Origin: CAZSHB01 sp964606885
Lineage (GTDB): Bacteria > Babelota > Babeliae > Babelales > CAIQNR01
Length of the DNA stretch: 64,000 nucleotides
Assembly: GCA_964606885.1 (NCBI GenBank)
Contig: CAZSHB010000006.1
Location: forward strand, 12,402 to 76,401
Direction of reading: 5' to 3'
Positions 1 to 6,572 of this stretch are shown in pieces; position 1 is the first letter of the stretch, and each line of letters starts with the position of its first letter. A program made the position numbers and the translations under genes. The notes under the pieces are model-generated. The model did no database searches. It was given only the letters and a program-made list of their open reading frames with translations, and was not told the origin of the DNA.

Positions 1-364
1 CATTAGTATTGATGAACCTGCTGGGAATCAGGAGGCTTTTGTAGCTAAACATGTTGCAATAGCTAATAAGATTGTGGAGCGTTTAGGTCTTGATAAAGTA
101 TTTATACCAGAAGATTTTACGATTGTTTTTGATTATGTGGCTAGGTACGCAGTACTTGGAGATCTTGAGCACAATGCCATTACCTATCTTGCACAAACAG
201 AGGGTATTTTGTTGGACCCTGTTTACACAGGCCGTGCATTTGGTGGATTGCTTGATCTTATAAAGCGGGGCGAATTTACTTCTCAAGATACAGTTTTATT
301 TGTTCACACGGGTGGTACGCCTGGGTTATTTGCGTATGCAGAACGTCTTGGCGCAGCGGCTTAG
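1..364 (+). CDS. D-cysteine desulfhydrase / ACC deaminase family PLP enzyme, C-terminal part
   Basis: The reading frame is open from base 2, so the gene starts before the window; the visible part is about 120 residues. The segment ILLDPVYTGRAFGGLLDLI followed by VLFVHTGGTPGLFAY is the typical C-terminal end of the fold-type II PLP enzymes of the D-cysteine desulfhydrase / 1-aminocyclopropane-1-carboxylate deaminase family, where the HTGG loop lies near the cofactor phosphate. Family members release ammonia (and sulfide) from small amino acids in the cytosol. The PLP lysine lies upstream of the window, so the substrate cannot be judged. The next gene starts 51 bases downstream on the same strand. 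Confidence 0.75.
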   Translation, partial: ISIDEPAGNQEAFVAKHVAIANKIVERLGLDKVFIPEDFTIVFDYVARYAVLGDLEHNAITYLAQTEGILLDPVYTGRAFGGLLDLIKRGEFTSQDTVLFVHTGGTPGLFAYAERLGAAA

Positions 365-415
365 TGTAATGGATACTGTTTGCGGTTTTTAATGTTTAGA
401 TAGAGAGAGTTGTTT

Positions 416-1003
416 ATGAAAAGTGTGCAAAAAGTTTTGATCGTAAGTCTGGTAATAAACTCAGTTTTGTTTTGTTTAGATGAATCAGTTAAACCAATAA
501 AAACATTAAAGACACAGATGCAGCTTGCTATAGATAATGCTGATGCGCCAAAAGTTAAAAAACTATTAGAGCGGCAAGGTTTTACTGATCTAACAACTCC
601 TATTGCGCCAGATTCAAGATCTGCCTTAGAATTGTTGCTTGATAAGGCTGCAGGTTATCATAAGCCCGCACAGCAAAAACAATTGGCTGCTATTATGCGT
701 ATGTTTCTTGTATTAGGTGTTGATCAGAATGCGCGTATACAAGGTATGAATGCATATAATACTTCTGTGCACTACTTACTACGGCATAGTCTTGGGTACG
801 ATAATATTGTTTTAGAACAGTTAATTACATCTCCAGATTTTGATCCTTTTGTTACAAATGCTAACAGTCAAACTCCTTTAGAAATGTCGCGTGCACTATG
901 TATTGATAATCCTACACAGAAGGCAAGACGGGAATATATAGAAGGTCTTTTGGTGATGGCAGAAGAGCATGCAAAGCAGCGTTTAAAGCATGGAAAAAAA
1001 TAA
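416..1003 (+). CDS. secreted ankyrin-like protein
   Basis: 195 residues. The chosen start is ATG 416 (MKSVQKVLIVSLVINSVLFC), which gives a clean Sec signal peptide behind a purine-rich GAGAG; an in-frame TTG lies six bases earlier. The mature part contains helix pairs that read as degenerate ankyrin repeats: AIDNADAPKVKKLLERQG near the start, RMFLVLGVDQNARIQGMN in the middle, and LEQLITSPDFDPFVTNAN followed by QTPLEMSRALC near the end. Ankyrin repeats bind proteins, and with a signal peptide this one would act outside the cytoplasm. It is first in a cluster of four secreted proteins. The specific role is unknown. Confidence 0.7.
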   Translation: MKSVQKVLIVSLVINSVLFCLDESVKPIKTLKTQMQLAIDNADAPKVKKLLERQGFTDLTTPIAPDSRSALELLLDKAAGYHKPAQQKQLAAIMRMFLVLGVDQNARIQGMNAYNTSVHYLLRHSLGYDNIVLEQLITSPDFDPFVTNANSQTPLEMSRALCIDNPTQKARREYIEGLLVMAEEHAKQRLKHGKK

Positions 1004-1010
1004 GGTCTAT

Positions 1011-1283
1011 ATGAATAGAGTACAAGCATATATGTTGCTCGTAATGTTTGTTTTTAGTTCTAAAGAAGTTAGTGCAGCTTTTTTGTTGTGCTGTAAAAAA
1101 GCAAAATCGCAAGAATTAACTATGGACCAACGTCAAAAAGAATATCAGCAATTCTGTCAACAATGTAAAGGTAGTATCCCTCTGGTACCTATGCTTAGTC
1201 CAGAAGAAGAAGACAAAATAAAGCGTGCTCGGTTGCAGTCTGCAACAAAACAAGAAATGAATACAAAAACGGCCGATCTGTAA
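1011..1283 (+). CDS. small secreted protein, unknown function
   Basis: 90 residues. Start ATG 1011 was preferred to ATG 990 because AAGG sits eight bases ahead of it and it begins with a hydrophobic segment (YMLLVMFVFSSKEVSAAF). The gene starts seven bases after the ankyrin gene stops, so the two are probably co-transcribed. The mature part has a CC pair, then CQQC, and a charged Lys/Glu-rich C-terminus without repeats. No family recognised. It could be a periplasmic protein or an export substrate. Confidence 0.5.
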   Translation: MNRVQAYMLLVMFVFSSKEVSAAFLLCCKKAKSQELTMDQRQKEYQQFCQQCKGSIPLVPMLSPEEEDKIKRARLQSATKQEMNTKTADL

Positions 1284-1318
1284 GAGTAATGTACTCAAAC
1301 ATAGAGTTTTGAGTTTGA

Positions 1319-1465
1319 AAGAGCGGGTGTAATCCTGCAGGTGGTACAAAAGTTGCAGTCTATCTAGATTCGCTTGCTCGTATTTTGTATTAACTTAATA
1401 AGTCTGGATATAGCGCTCTTGAGCAAGTTATGGCGTATATTCCTGGTTATGATCAAACTGCGTAG
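1319..1465 (+). pseudogene. possible decayed coding remnant with one internal stop
   Basis: The 245-base gap between the flanking genes holds one plus-strand frame that reads protein-like text (GGTKVAVYLDSLARILY, stop at 1391, then SGYSALEQVMAYIPGYDQTA, stop at 1463). Only one TAA interrupts it and no start codon or RBS is visible. It could be the tail of a lost gene or chance. A weak inverted repeat (ACTCAAA/TTTGAGT, about 1294-1315) precedes it. Confidence 0.3.
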
Positions 1466-1493
1466 TTGCCTTAGGCGATCTTATTGCTATACT
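1466..1493 (+). promoter_or_regulatory. sigma-70-type promoter for the 1529 gene
   Basis: TTGCCT (1466-1471), a 16-base spacer, and TATACT (1488-1493) preceded by TGC, about 35 bases ahead of the start codon. The ribosome binding site AAAGGGG lies at 1517-1523. Confidence 0.6.
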
Positions 1494-1528
1494 GCCGGCG
1501 TCTTTAATTTTTACCTAAAGGGGTTCGT

Positions 1529-2218
1529 ATGAACAACGTTCACAACATAGTGATGATCAGCTTGTTATTGTCAGGTGCGCACGTGTATGCACAAGATCCT
1601 GTAGTTACAGAAAATCAAAATGATACGCATGTTGATGAAGCTGTTGCATCAACAGAAAACCAAATAAGAAATACTGATGGTTGCACACAAGAATTTTTGG
1701 ATACTGAACTTACAGCGGCAGCATTTCGTACGGTACAAGAAGTAGAATTACTTTTAAGGCTCGGTGCTAATGTTGATGGTACTCTTCAAGAGGGCCACAC
1801 ATCTCCGCTTGAAGCCGCAGCATACGGAGTACATGGAAAACCTGATAGTCAAGAACAAGCAGCAGTTTTTGCGGCCTTACTAAAGGCTGGTGCTAACACT
1901 AAGCTCGAAAAAAATGGTCATGCTATTTCTCTTGCACACCATTTAGCAAGCAGCTGTCAGCCAGTTAAATTGGCTCTTTTTGCACAAGCGGGCGGCGATT
2001 TTGATGTGTTAGATGAAGGGTTAAGTGTATGGCAATCATTTGAAATTTTTGGAACTGATTGTGCGGGTGCTGATAGAGCGGCAATAGAAGCGTTGCTTGC
2101 AGCAAAAAAACCTACAGTGGTAGAAGAAAAAGCTACAGCAGAAGATGCAGTAAAGACTGAAGAGTCTGCAACTGAAAAAGCTGCATCAGAAGAACTAACA
2201 AAAGATGCAAAAAATTAA
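1529..2218 (+). CDS. secreted ankyrin-repeat protein
   Basis: 229 residues, start ATG 1529 behind a strong AAAGGGG. A signal peptide (MNNVHNIVMISLLLSGAHVYA, likely cut before QDP) is followed by ankyrin-type helices: VQEVELLLRLGANVDG, then SPLEAAAYG, then AALLKAGANTKLEKNGHAIS. The last 40 residues are Ala/Glu/Lys/Thr-rich and probably disordered (EEKATAEDAVKTEESATEKA). It has its own promoter upstream and a terminator downstream, so it is likely a single-gene unit. Ankyrin repeats mediate protein binding; the partner, periplasmic or host, cannot be told. Confidence 0.75.
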   Translation: MNNVHNIVMISLLLSGAHVYAQDPVVTENQNDTHVDEAVASTENQIRNTDGCTQEFLDTELTAAAFRTVQEVELLLRLGANVDGTLQEGHTSPLEAAAYGVHGKPDSQEQAAVFAALLKAGANTKLEKNGHAISLAHHLASSCQPVKLALFAQAGGDFDVLDEGLSVWQSFEIFGTDCAGADRAAIEALLAAKKPTVVEEKATAEDAVKTEESATEKAASEELTKDAKN

Positions 2219-2244
2219 CACGTAACGTGTTGCTGTAAAATTAT

Positions 2245-2273
2245 AAAAAGGGGCCTGAAAAGGCCTCTTTTTT
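2245..2273 (+). terminator. rho-independent terminator
   Basis: GGGGCC, loop TGAAAA, GGCCTC (one G-T pair, extended by A-T pairs) followed by a run of T. It closes the ankyrin gene ending at 2218. Confidence 0.75.
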
Positions 2274-2298
2274 ATGGCATAAACGGTACGGTGATTTT

Positions 2299-2326
2299 TT
2301 GGTAAAAAATTAGAAAGTGCTATTCT
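2299..2326 (+). promoter_or_regulatory. sigma-70-type promoter for the 2361 gene
   Basis: TTGGTA (2299-2304), a 16-base spacer ending in GTGC, and TATTCT (2321-2326), about 35 bases ahead of the start codon. AGGGG precedes the start. Confidence 0.5.
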
Positions 2327-2360
2327 ATAGCGGATATAAATAAACTTTTTAGGGGTTCTT

Positions 2361-2945
2361 ATGAAAAAAATAATGTCAGTTGTGTTGCTTGTTCCACAAG
2401 TAGCATTTTGTGATAATAATTATCAAAATAATTTAGAATTATGGCGTGCTGTAGGTGTATGTACAGATCAAGGTTCTTTTTTTAGACCAAGTGGTGAAGA
2501 GCAGGTGCTACAAGCATTACGCAATTTGGGTAACCCTAATACTACCAACCAAACAGGTAATACTGTGTTGTATACAGCGCTTCTTAATGGATGCTCAGAA
2601 GCTACTATTTTAGGTCTTATACAAGCCGGTGTAGATCTTAAAGCAAAAAGCAGCCAAGGAAGAGCTCCTTTGCATGCAGTAGCAATAGCCCAAAAAAGTA
2701 ATAATCCTCATGCAGTTATCAAGCTGTTGCTTGCGTACGGTGCAGCTGTTGATCCAAAAGATAACAACTATAAAACACCAGCAGATTTTGCAGTAGCTCG
2801 TTGTAATAAGGCAGCATTACAAGCGTTTATAAAGCAAGGAGCAGAGCGTACTATTAAGCCAGCTGATTTTGAAAATATTGCGCACTGTTCTTCTGATGAA
2901 GAAACAAAGCATTTGCGCGCTACCTATTATGGTCAGAAGTCTTAA
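2361..2945 (+). CDS. secreted ankyrin-repeat protein
   Basis: 194 residues. Signal peptide MKKIMSVVLLVPQVAFC, then at least three ankyrin repeats: GNTVLYTALLNGCSEATILG with LIQAGVDLKAKSS, then APLHAVAIAQ with AVIKLLLAYGAAVDPKD, then KTPADFAVARCNKAALQAFI with KQGAERTIKP. The repeats are closer to consensus than in the two upstream ankyrin genes. Its own promoter and terminator flank it. Predicted to bind a protein outside the cytoplasm; target unknown. Confidence 0.8.
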   Translation: MKKIMSVVLLVPQVAFCDNNYQNNLELWRAVGVCTDQGSFFRPSGEEQVLQALRNLGNPNTTNQTGNTVLYTALLNGCSEATILGLIQAGVDLKAKSSQGRAPLHAVAIAQKSNNPHAVIKLLLAYGAAVDPKDNNYKTPADFAVARCNKAALQAFIKQGAERTIKPADFENIAHCSSDEETKHLRATYYGQKS

Positions 2946-2951
2946 TATTTT

Positions 2952-3812
2952 TTAAAAATGATTTTCATAGGGAGTCTTTATGGCTCCCTTTTTCTTTTTC
3001 TTAATAGGTGTGACTGGCTCTACTGTTACAGGAGCCATAGAACTTAGTTTTTCTAAAATCTGCGTGTAATCAGTTTTAGATTTTCTTTGTGGTACATACA
3101 CAATTTCTTTAATGCGCACGGTGTGCTGTAGTTGCTGGAGCGCTAAGATTGTGCGTGCAGAAAGCTTATGCAGTACCAGTTTATCTACAGTTACCGATCC
3201 TGTTTTTTTACATAACGTTGGTATTAATGAAAATTGTACAAACGACACAGGGGATCTTTTTTCTGTTAATCCACCCCGGTCTTCTAATGTTAAGAGCGAA
3301 TCTTTTTTGGTAATTAACACCATTTTTCTTTTGTTATAGAGCGCATGCGTTACGTATGATTTTTCCTGTATAAAGCATCCAAGCGCAACAACTAACACGA
3401 GTCCGCAGAGTATTGCCGTATGCTGCAAGGGCCGACCCCATTTTTTATGGTGTAGTGTTATAAAAGCAATCGCAGCACAGGTAATACAAAGCCAAAGCAT
3501 ATGTTCTGCAAGTGCTGCTAAAAAGAAGGGGGATCCAAAACTCAGGAGTTTAATCCACACTGTGCAGAGTATATTAAGCAGTTTGCCTACTAATGGTGCA
3601 GAAAACCCAAGTAAGTGCGCAAAAAATAAACATGATGATATAAGTAAAAAAAGAGCCAGAAACGGCCCAAATATAAGATTGCCCACAACGCTTATCCATG
3701 ACACAGGTAATCCCCATGCGCATAAAAAGGGAAGTGATATAACAGAGAGCATCATGTTTATGTGCAAGAAGTTAAGGAACCATTTGCTCCATCGGTCTAG
3801 TATGGTATTCAT
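2952..3812 (-). CDS. ComEC/Rec2-like membrane protein, short form
   Basis: 286 residues. The first about 160 residues are hydrophobic with four to six membrane segments, and the run LPVSWISVVGNLIFGPFLAL resembles the competence domain of ComEC, the inner-membrane DNA channel of natural transformation. The last 120 residues (KMVLITKKDSLLTLEDRGG onward) would correspond to the end of ComEC, but the HxHxDH metal site of its metallo-hydrolase domain is absent and the N-terminal OB domain is missing. Full ComEC is 600-800 residues. It is either a degenerate remnant or the C-terminal half of a split ComEC; the other half is not in the window. The tail is Lys-rich. Confidence 0.4.
   Translation of the reverse strand: MNTILDRWSKWFLNFLHINMMLSVISLPFLCAWGLPVSWISVVGNLIFGPFLALFLLISSCLFFAHLLGFSAPLVGKLLNILCTVWIKLLSFGSPFFLAALAEHMLWLCITCAAIAFITLHHKKWGRPLQHTAILCGLVLVVALGCFIQEKSYVTHALYNKRKMVLITKKDSLLTLEDRGGLTEKRSPVSFVQFSLIPTLCKKTGSVTVDKLVLHKLSARTILALQQLQHTVRIKEIVYVPQRKSKTDYTQILEKLSSMAPVTVEPVTPIKKKKKGAIKTPYENHF
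2970..2993 (+). terminator. rho-independent terminator
   Basis: GGGAGTC, loop TTTAT, GGCTCCC, then TTTTTC. It terminates the ankyrin gene from the plus strand but lies inside the 3-prime end of the convergent minus-strand gene (2952-3812), in its Lys-rich tail. Confidence 0.65.
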
Positions 3813-3867
3813 AGCTCTAGAGTGTACTAAAAAGAAACAAAGCTGCCCAGGAAAAAGGAAATAGTCT

Positions 3868-5703
3868 ATGTTCCCATTTATAGCTCACAAAGCCATTATG
3901 CTTCGTAGGGGGTCGCTACAAGCAACAACTGCTGCAGGTTCTGGGCATGCAACATCGTGCCTTTCTGCTGCCGATATAGTTTCCGTGTTGATGTTCCATG
4001 CAATGCGGTATGATGTGCGCGATCCTAAAAATCTTGCTAACGATCAGCTTATATTTTCTAAAGGGCATGCTGCACCGTTACTCTATGCTGCCTGGTGGCA
4101 AGCGGGCGCAATAACAGAAAAAGAATTGTTAACACTCCGTCAGTTTGACAGTGTTTTGGAAGGGCACCCTACACCTCGCTTTGCCTATGCTCCAGTTGCT
4201 ACGGGGTCTTTAGGTAATGGATTATCAATTGCAATAGGTGAAGCACTTGCCGCGCGTTTACAAAAACGGGATACCTGTTTGTATGTACTGATGGGCGATA
4301 GTGAGTGTGCAGAAGGTTCTGTGTGGGAAGCTGTACAGCTTGGCGCGTATTATAAAACGGACCGGGTGATTGCCGTTGTTGATATGAATCGGTTGGGTCA
4401 GCGTGGTCAAACTATGCAGGGGCATGATACTAAAAATCTAGAACAAAAGTTTAAAGCGTTTGGGTGGAATACGTATATTGTTGATGGGCACGATTTTGCA
4501 CAGTTGGTGCAGGCTGTTGATGGTGCACGTGCGCACACTGGTTCGCCATCAGTTATTATTGCTCGTACGTATAAAGGGCGTGGGGTATCCTTTTTACACG
4601 ATAAAGAAGGGTGGCATGGTAGAGCGTTAACGCATCAAGAGTTGGTTGTGGCTCTTAAAGAGTTACCAGAACCAACAGCGGCACAGCTTGCTGGATGGCA
4701 CGCAACAAAACCAACAAGTACGGTGCATGTGCAGCAAGAGAAAAAGCATCAGATTGTGTTTGAAAAGTTTGCACTACCGCTAGCAACACGCAAAGCGTAT
4801 GGCATGGCACTTGCACAGCTGGGCAGTGTCTATACAAGTATTGTTGCGCTTGATGCAGAAGTTAAAAATTCTACCTATGCGTATTTGTTTGAAGAAAAAT
4901 TTCCGCAACGATTTATAGAATGTTTTGTTGCAGAACAGAATATGGTCAATATGGCAATTGGTATGTCGGTTCAGGGGTTAACGCCGTTTGTTTCTACGTT
5001 TGCTTGTTTTTTTACGCGCGCGTTTGATCAGTTGCGTATGGCAGCAATTGGTAGAAACCCTGTGCGCTTAGTTGGCTCCCATGCGGGTGTTTCTATTGGG
5101 CAAGATGGTCCATCGCAAATGGGCCTAGAAGATATGGCTATGATCAGCAGTTTGCCAGGTGCTGTTATTCTGTATCCTGCAGATGGCTTAAGTTGCGCGC
5201 ACTTAGTACAAGTAATGGTGCATCATACAAAAAGTATTTCTTATCTTAGAACTACGCGAGAAGAGACGCCTTATATTAACACGCCTGATCATGAGTTTGT
5301 TATTGGGGGGAGCCGTGTGGTGCACGCTTCACCAGATAGTCAGGTTACTGTTGTTGCTGCGGGCATTACGGTGCATGAGGCATTGGTAGCGGCGCAGAGT
5401 TTACAGAAAGAGGGTATAGCGGTAACGGTTATTGATGCGTATAGTGTCCGTCCCTTAGATGTTGATACGATTATTGCGTCTCTTAAAAATACGCATAAAA
5501 ATGTGGTTGTGGTGGAGGACCATTACCCTATAGGGGGTCTTGGGACTGCGGTTCAAGAAGCGTTGCAGGGCCGTTGTTATAATCTTATCCATTTATGTGT
5601 GCGGGATGTTCCTCGGTCGGGTACTCCCCAAGAGCTGCGTGCATGGGCAGGTATTGATAGCCATGCCATTAAGCTTGCGGTTAAGAATCTGATAAGAGAA
5701 TAA
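3868..5703 (+). CDS. tkt: transketolase
   Basis: 611 residues in one chain, a little shorter than the usual 620-670. It transfers two-carbon units between ketose and aldose phosphates in the non-oxidative pentose phosphate pathway, using thiamine diphosphate and a divalent metal. Visible motifs: FSKGHAAPLLYA and EGHPTP in the N-terminal domain, the ThDP/metal motif GDSECAEGSVWEA through VVDMN, and in the pyrimidine-binding domain VAEQNMVNMAIGM with the catalytic Glu and GSHAGVSIGQDGPSQMGLED. ATG 3868 follows GGAAATAG. It is divergent from the ComEC-like gene and stands alone. In a reduced genome it probably supplies ribose or erythrose phosphate. Confidence 0.95.
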   Translation: MFPFIAHKAIMLRRGSLQATTAAGSGHATSCLSAADIVSVLMFHAMRYDVRDPKNLANDQLIFSKGHAAPLLYAAWWQAGAITEKELLTLRQFDSVLEGHPTPRFAYAPVATGSLGNGLSIAIGEALAARLQKRDTCLYVLMGDSECAEGSVWEAVQLGAYYKTDRVIAVVDMNRLGQRGQTMQGHDTKNLEQKFKAFGWNTYIVDGHDFAQLVQAVDGARAHTGSPSVIIARTYKGRGVSFLHDKEGWHGRALTHQELVVALKELPEPTAAQLAGWHATKPTSTVHVQQEKKHQIVFEKFALPLATRKAYGMALAQLGSVYTSIVALDAEVKNSTYAYLFEEKFPQRFIECFVAEQNMVNMAIGMSVQGLTPFVSTFACFFTRAFDQLRMAAIGRNPVRLVGSHAGVSIGQDGPSQMGLEDMAMISSLPGAVILYPADGLSCAHLVQVMVHHTKSISYLRTTREETPYINTPDHEFVIGGSRVVHASPDSQVTVVAAGITVHEALVAAQSLQKEGIAVTVIDAYSVRPLDVDTIIASLKNTHKNVVVVEDHYPIGGLGTAVQEALQGRCYNLIHLCVRDVPRSGTPQELRAWAGIDSHAIKLAVKNLIRE

Positions 5704-5788
5704 GCTTGTAGAATTGGTTATGGATGTACTTATTGGAACTATTTGCTAAACTAGAAGCTCTTTTAGGATCCATTTTTAGGGAACATTT

Positions 5789-5980
5789 ATGAACAAAAAA
5801 TTTCTTATAGCGTTACTCTTTTCAGTTGTTGCCGTTGTGGATATTGCTGCACATTCACACAAATGTTGTGTTGGTGCGTATTGCAAAATGAAACAATGCG
5901 ATGCATCATGCCCTGTAGATTGTGATGAAGATCACGAAGAAGACTGCGATGAGTGTGACGACGAAGATTGCCAAGATTAA
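5789..5980 (+). CDS. Cys- and acid-rich small secreted protein
   Basis: 63 residues: signal peptide MNKKFLIALLFSVVAVVDIAA, then a mature chain of about 40 residues with nine Cys, three His and a run of Asp/Glu (CDEDHEEDCDECDDEDCQD at the C-terminus). The first part HSHKCCVGAYCKMKQC resembles a metal-binding knot. Nine Cys with many carboxylates suggests binding of metals such as Zn, Cu or Ca, or a disulfide-bonded peptide in the periplasm or host; neither can be shown here. It stands alone with an RBS (AGGGAAC) and a very strong terminator, which suggests high expression. Confidence 0.65.
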   Translation: MNKKFLIALLFSVVAVVDIAAHSHKCCVGAYCKMKQCDASCPVDCDEDHEEDCDECDDEDCQD

Positions 5981-6003
5981 TAATCTAGCAAGCAATTTTA
6001 AAA

Positions 6004-6043
6004 AATAATAAAGGCATCTTAACGGGTGCCTTTATTATTTTTT
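6004..6043 (+). terminator. strong rho-independent terminator
   Basis: A perfect 13-base-pair stem (AATAATAAAGGCA / TGCCTTTATTATT) with a ten-base loop, followed by a T run. It follows the Cys-rich peptide gene and is near-symmetric, so it may also work on the other strand. Confidence 0.85.
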
Positions 6044-6129
6044 AAAAACTTATGGCTATTGAAAATAGGCTTCTAGAAATAAACCTATATAATCATGCAC
6101 TCTCTTATTTTTTAAAAAGCAGGTGCCTG

Positions 6130-6426
6130 ATGTTTGATACAATAGTTACCTCTATTCTTGTTGGGTTAGTAGTCTTGTTTAGTATGCGTTACCTTTTAAT
6201 GCGCATAACAGCTTTTAAGTCGGTAGTTAAAACAAATGCACACATGTTGCCAGGCAAATTTGCGTTAGTAACGGTGATGTGTACGGACACACATGTAGGA
6301 CAAGTGTTGGTTAATGGACAAGAATGGACTGCATTAGCAACACAAGGCCAGTTTGTTGCGGGTCAGCATGCACGTGTTGTGCGTGTGCAAGGTGTACGTT
6401 TAATTATCGAAGAACAACCTGTTTAG
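6130..6426 (+). CDS. NfeD-like membrane protein (OB-fold domain)
   Basis: 98 residues from ATG 6130; an earlier in-frame ATG at 6052 overlaps the preceding terminator and is disfavoured, and AGGTG precedes 6130. One N-terminal membrane helix (TIVTSILVGLVVLFSMRYLL) is followed by a beta-rich domain with the NfeD C-terminal pattern: GQVLVNGQEWTALA, then FVAGQHARVVRVQGVRLIIE. NfeD soluble domains usually partner with stomatin/SPFH proteins in the membrane. No SPFH gene lies next to it and the protease domain of long NfeD is absent, so this is a short-type NfeD. Confidence 0.65.
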   Translation: MFDTIVTSILVGLVVLFSMRYLLMRITAFKSVVKTNAHMLPGKFALVTVMCTDTHVGQVLVNGQEWTALATQGQFVAGQHARVVRVQGVRLIIEEQPV

Positions 6427-6572
6427 ATTTGTTTTTTCTCTCCATTTTTTTCTTACAATATAAAATTCTATCGTTCTTATAATGCTCATGTAATGGTCGT
6501 ACCAAACCGGTTTACATATGATCTTCTTTGAGGCAGACTACCCTGCGTATTATGTAAAAAATGAGGTGTTAT

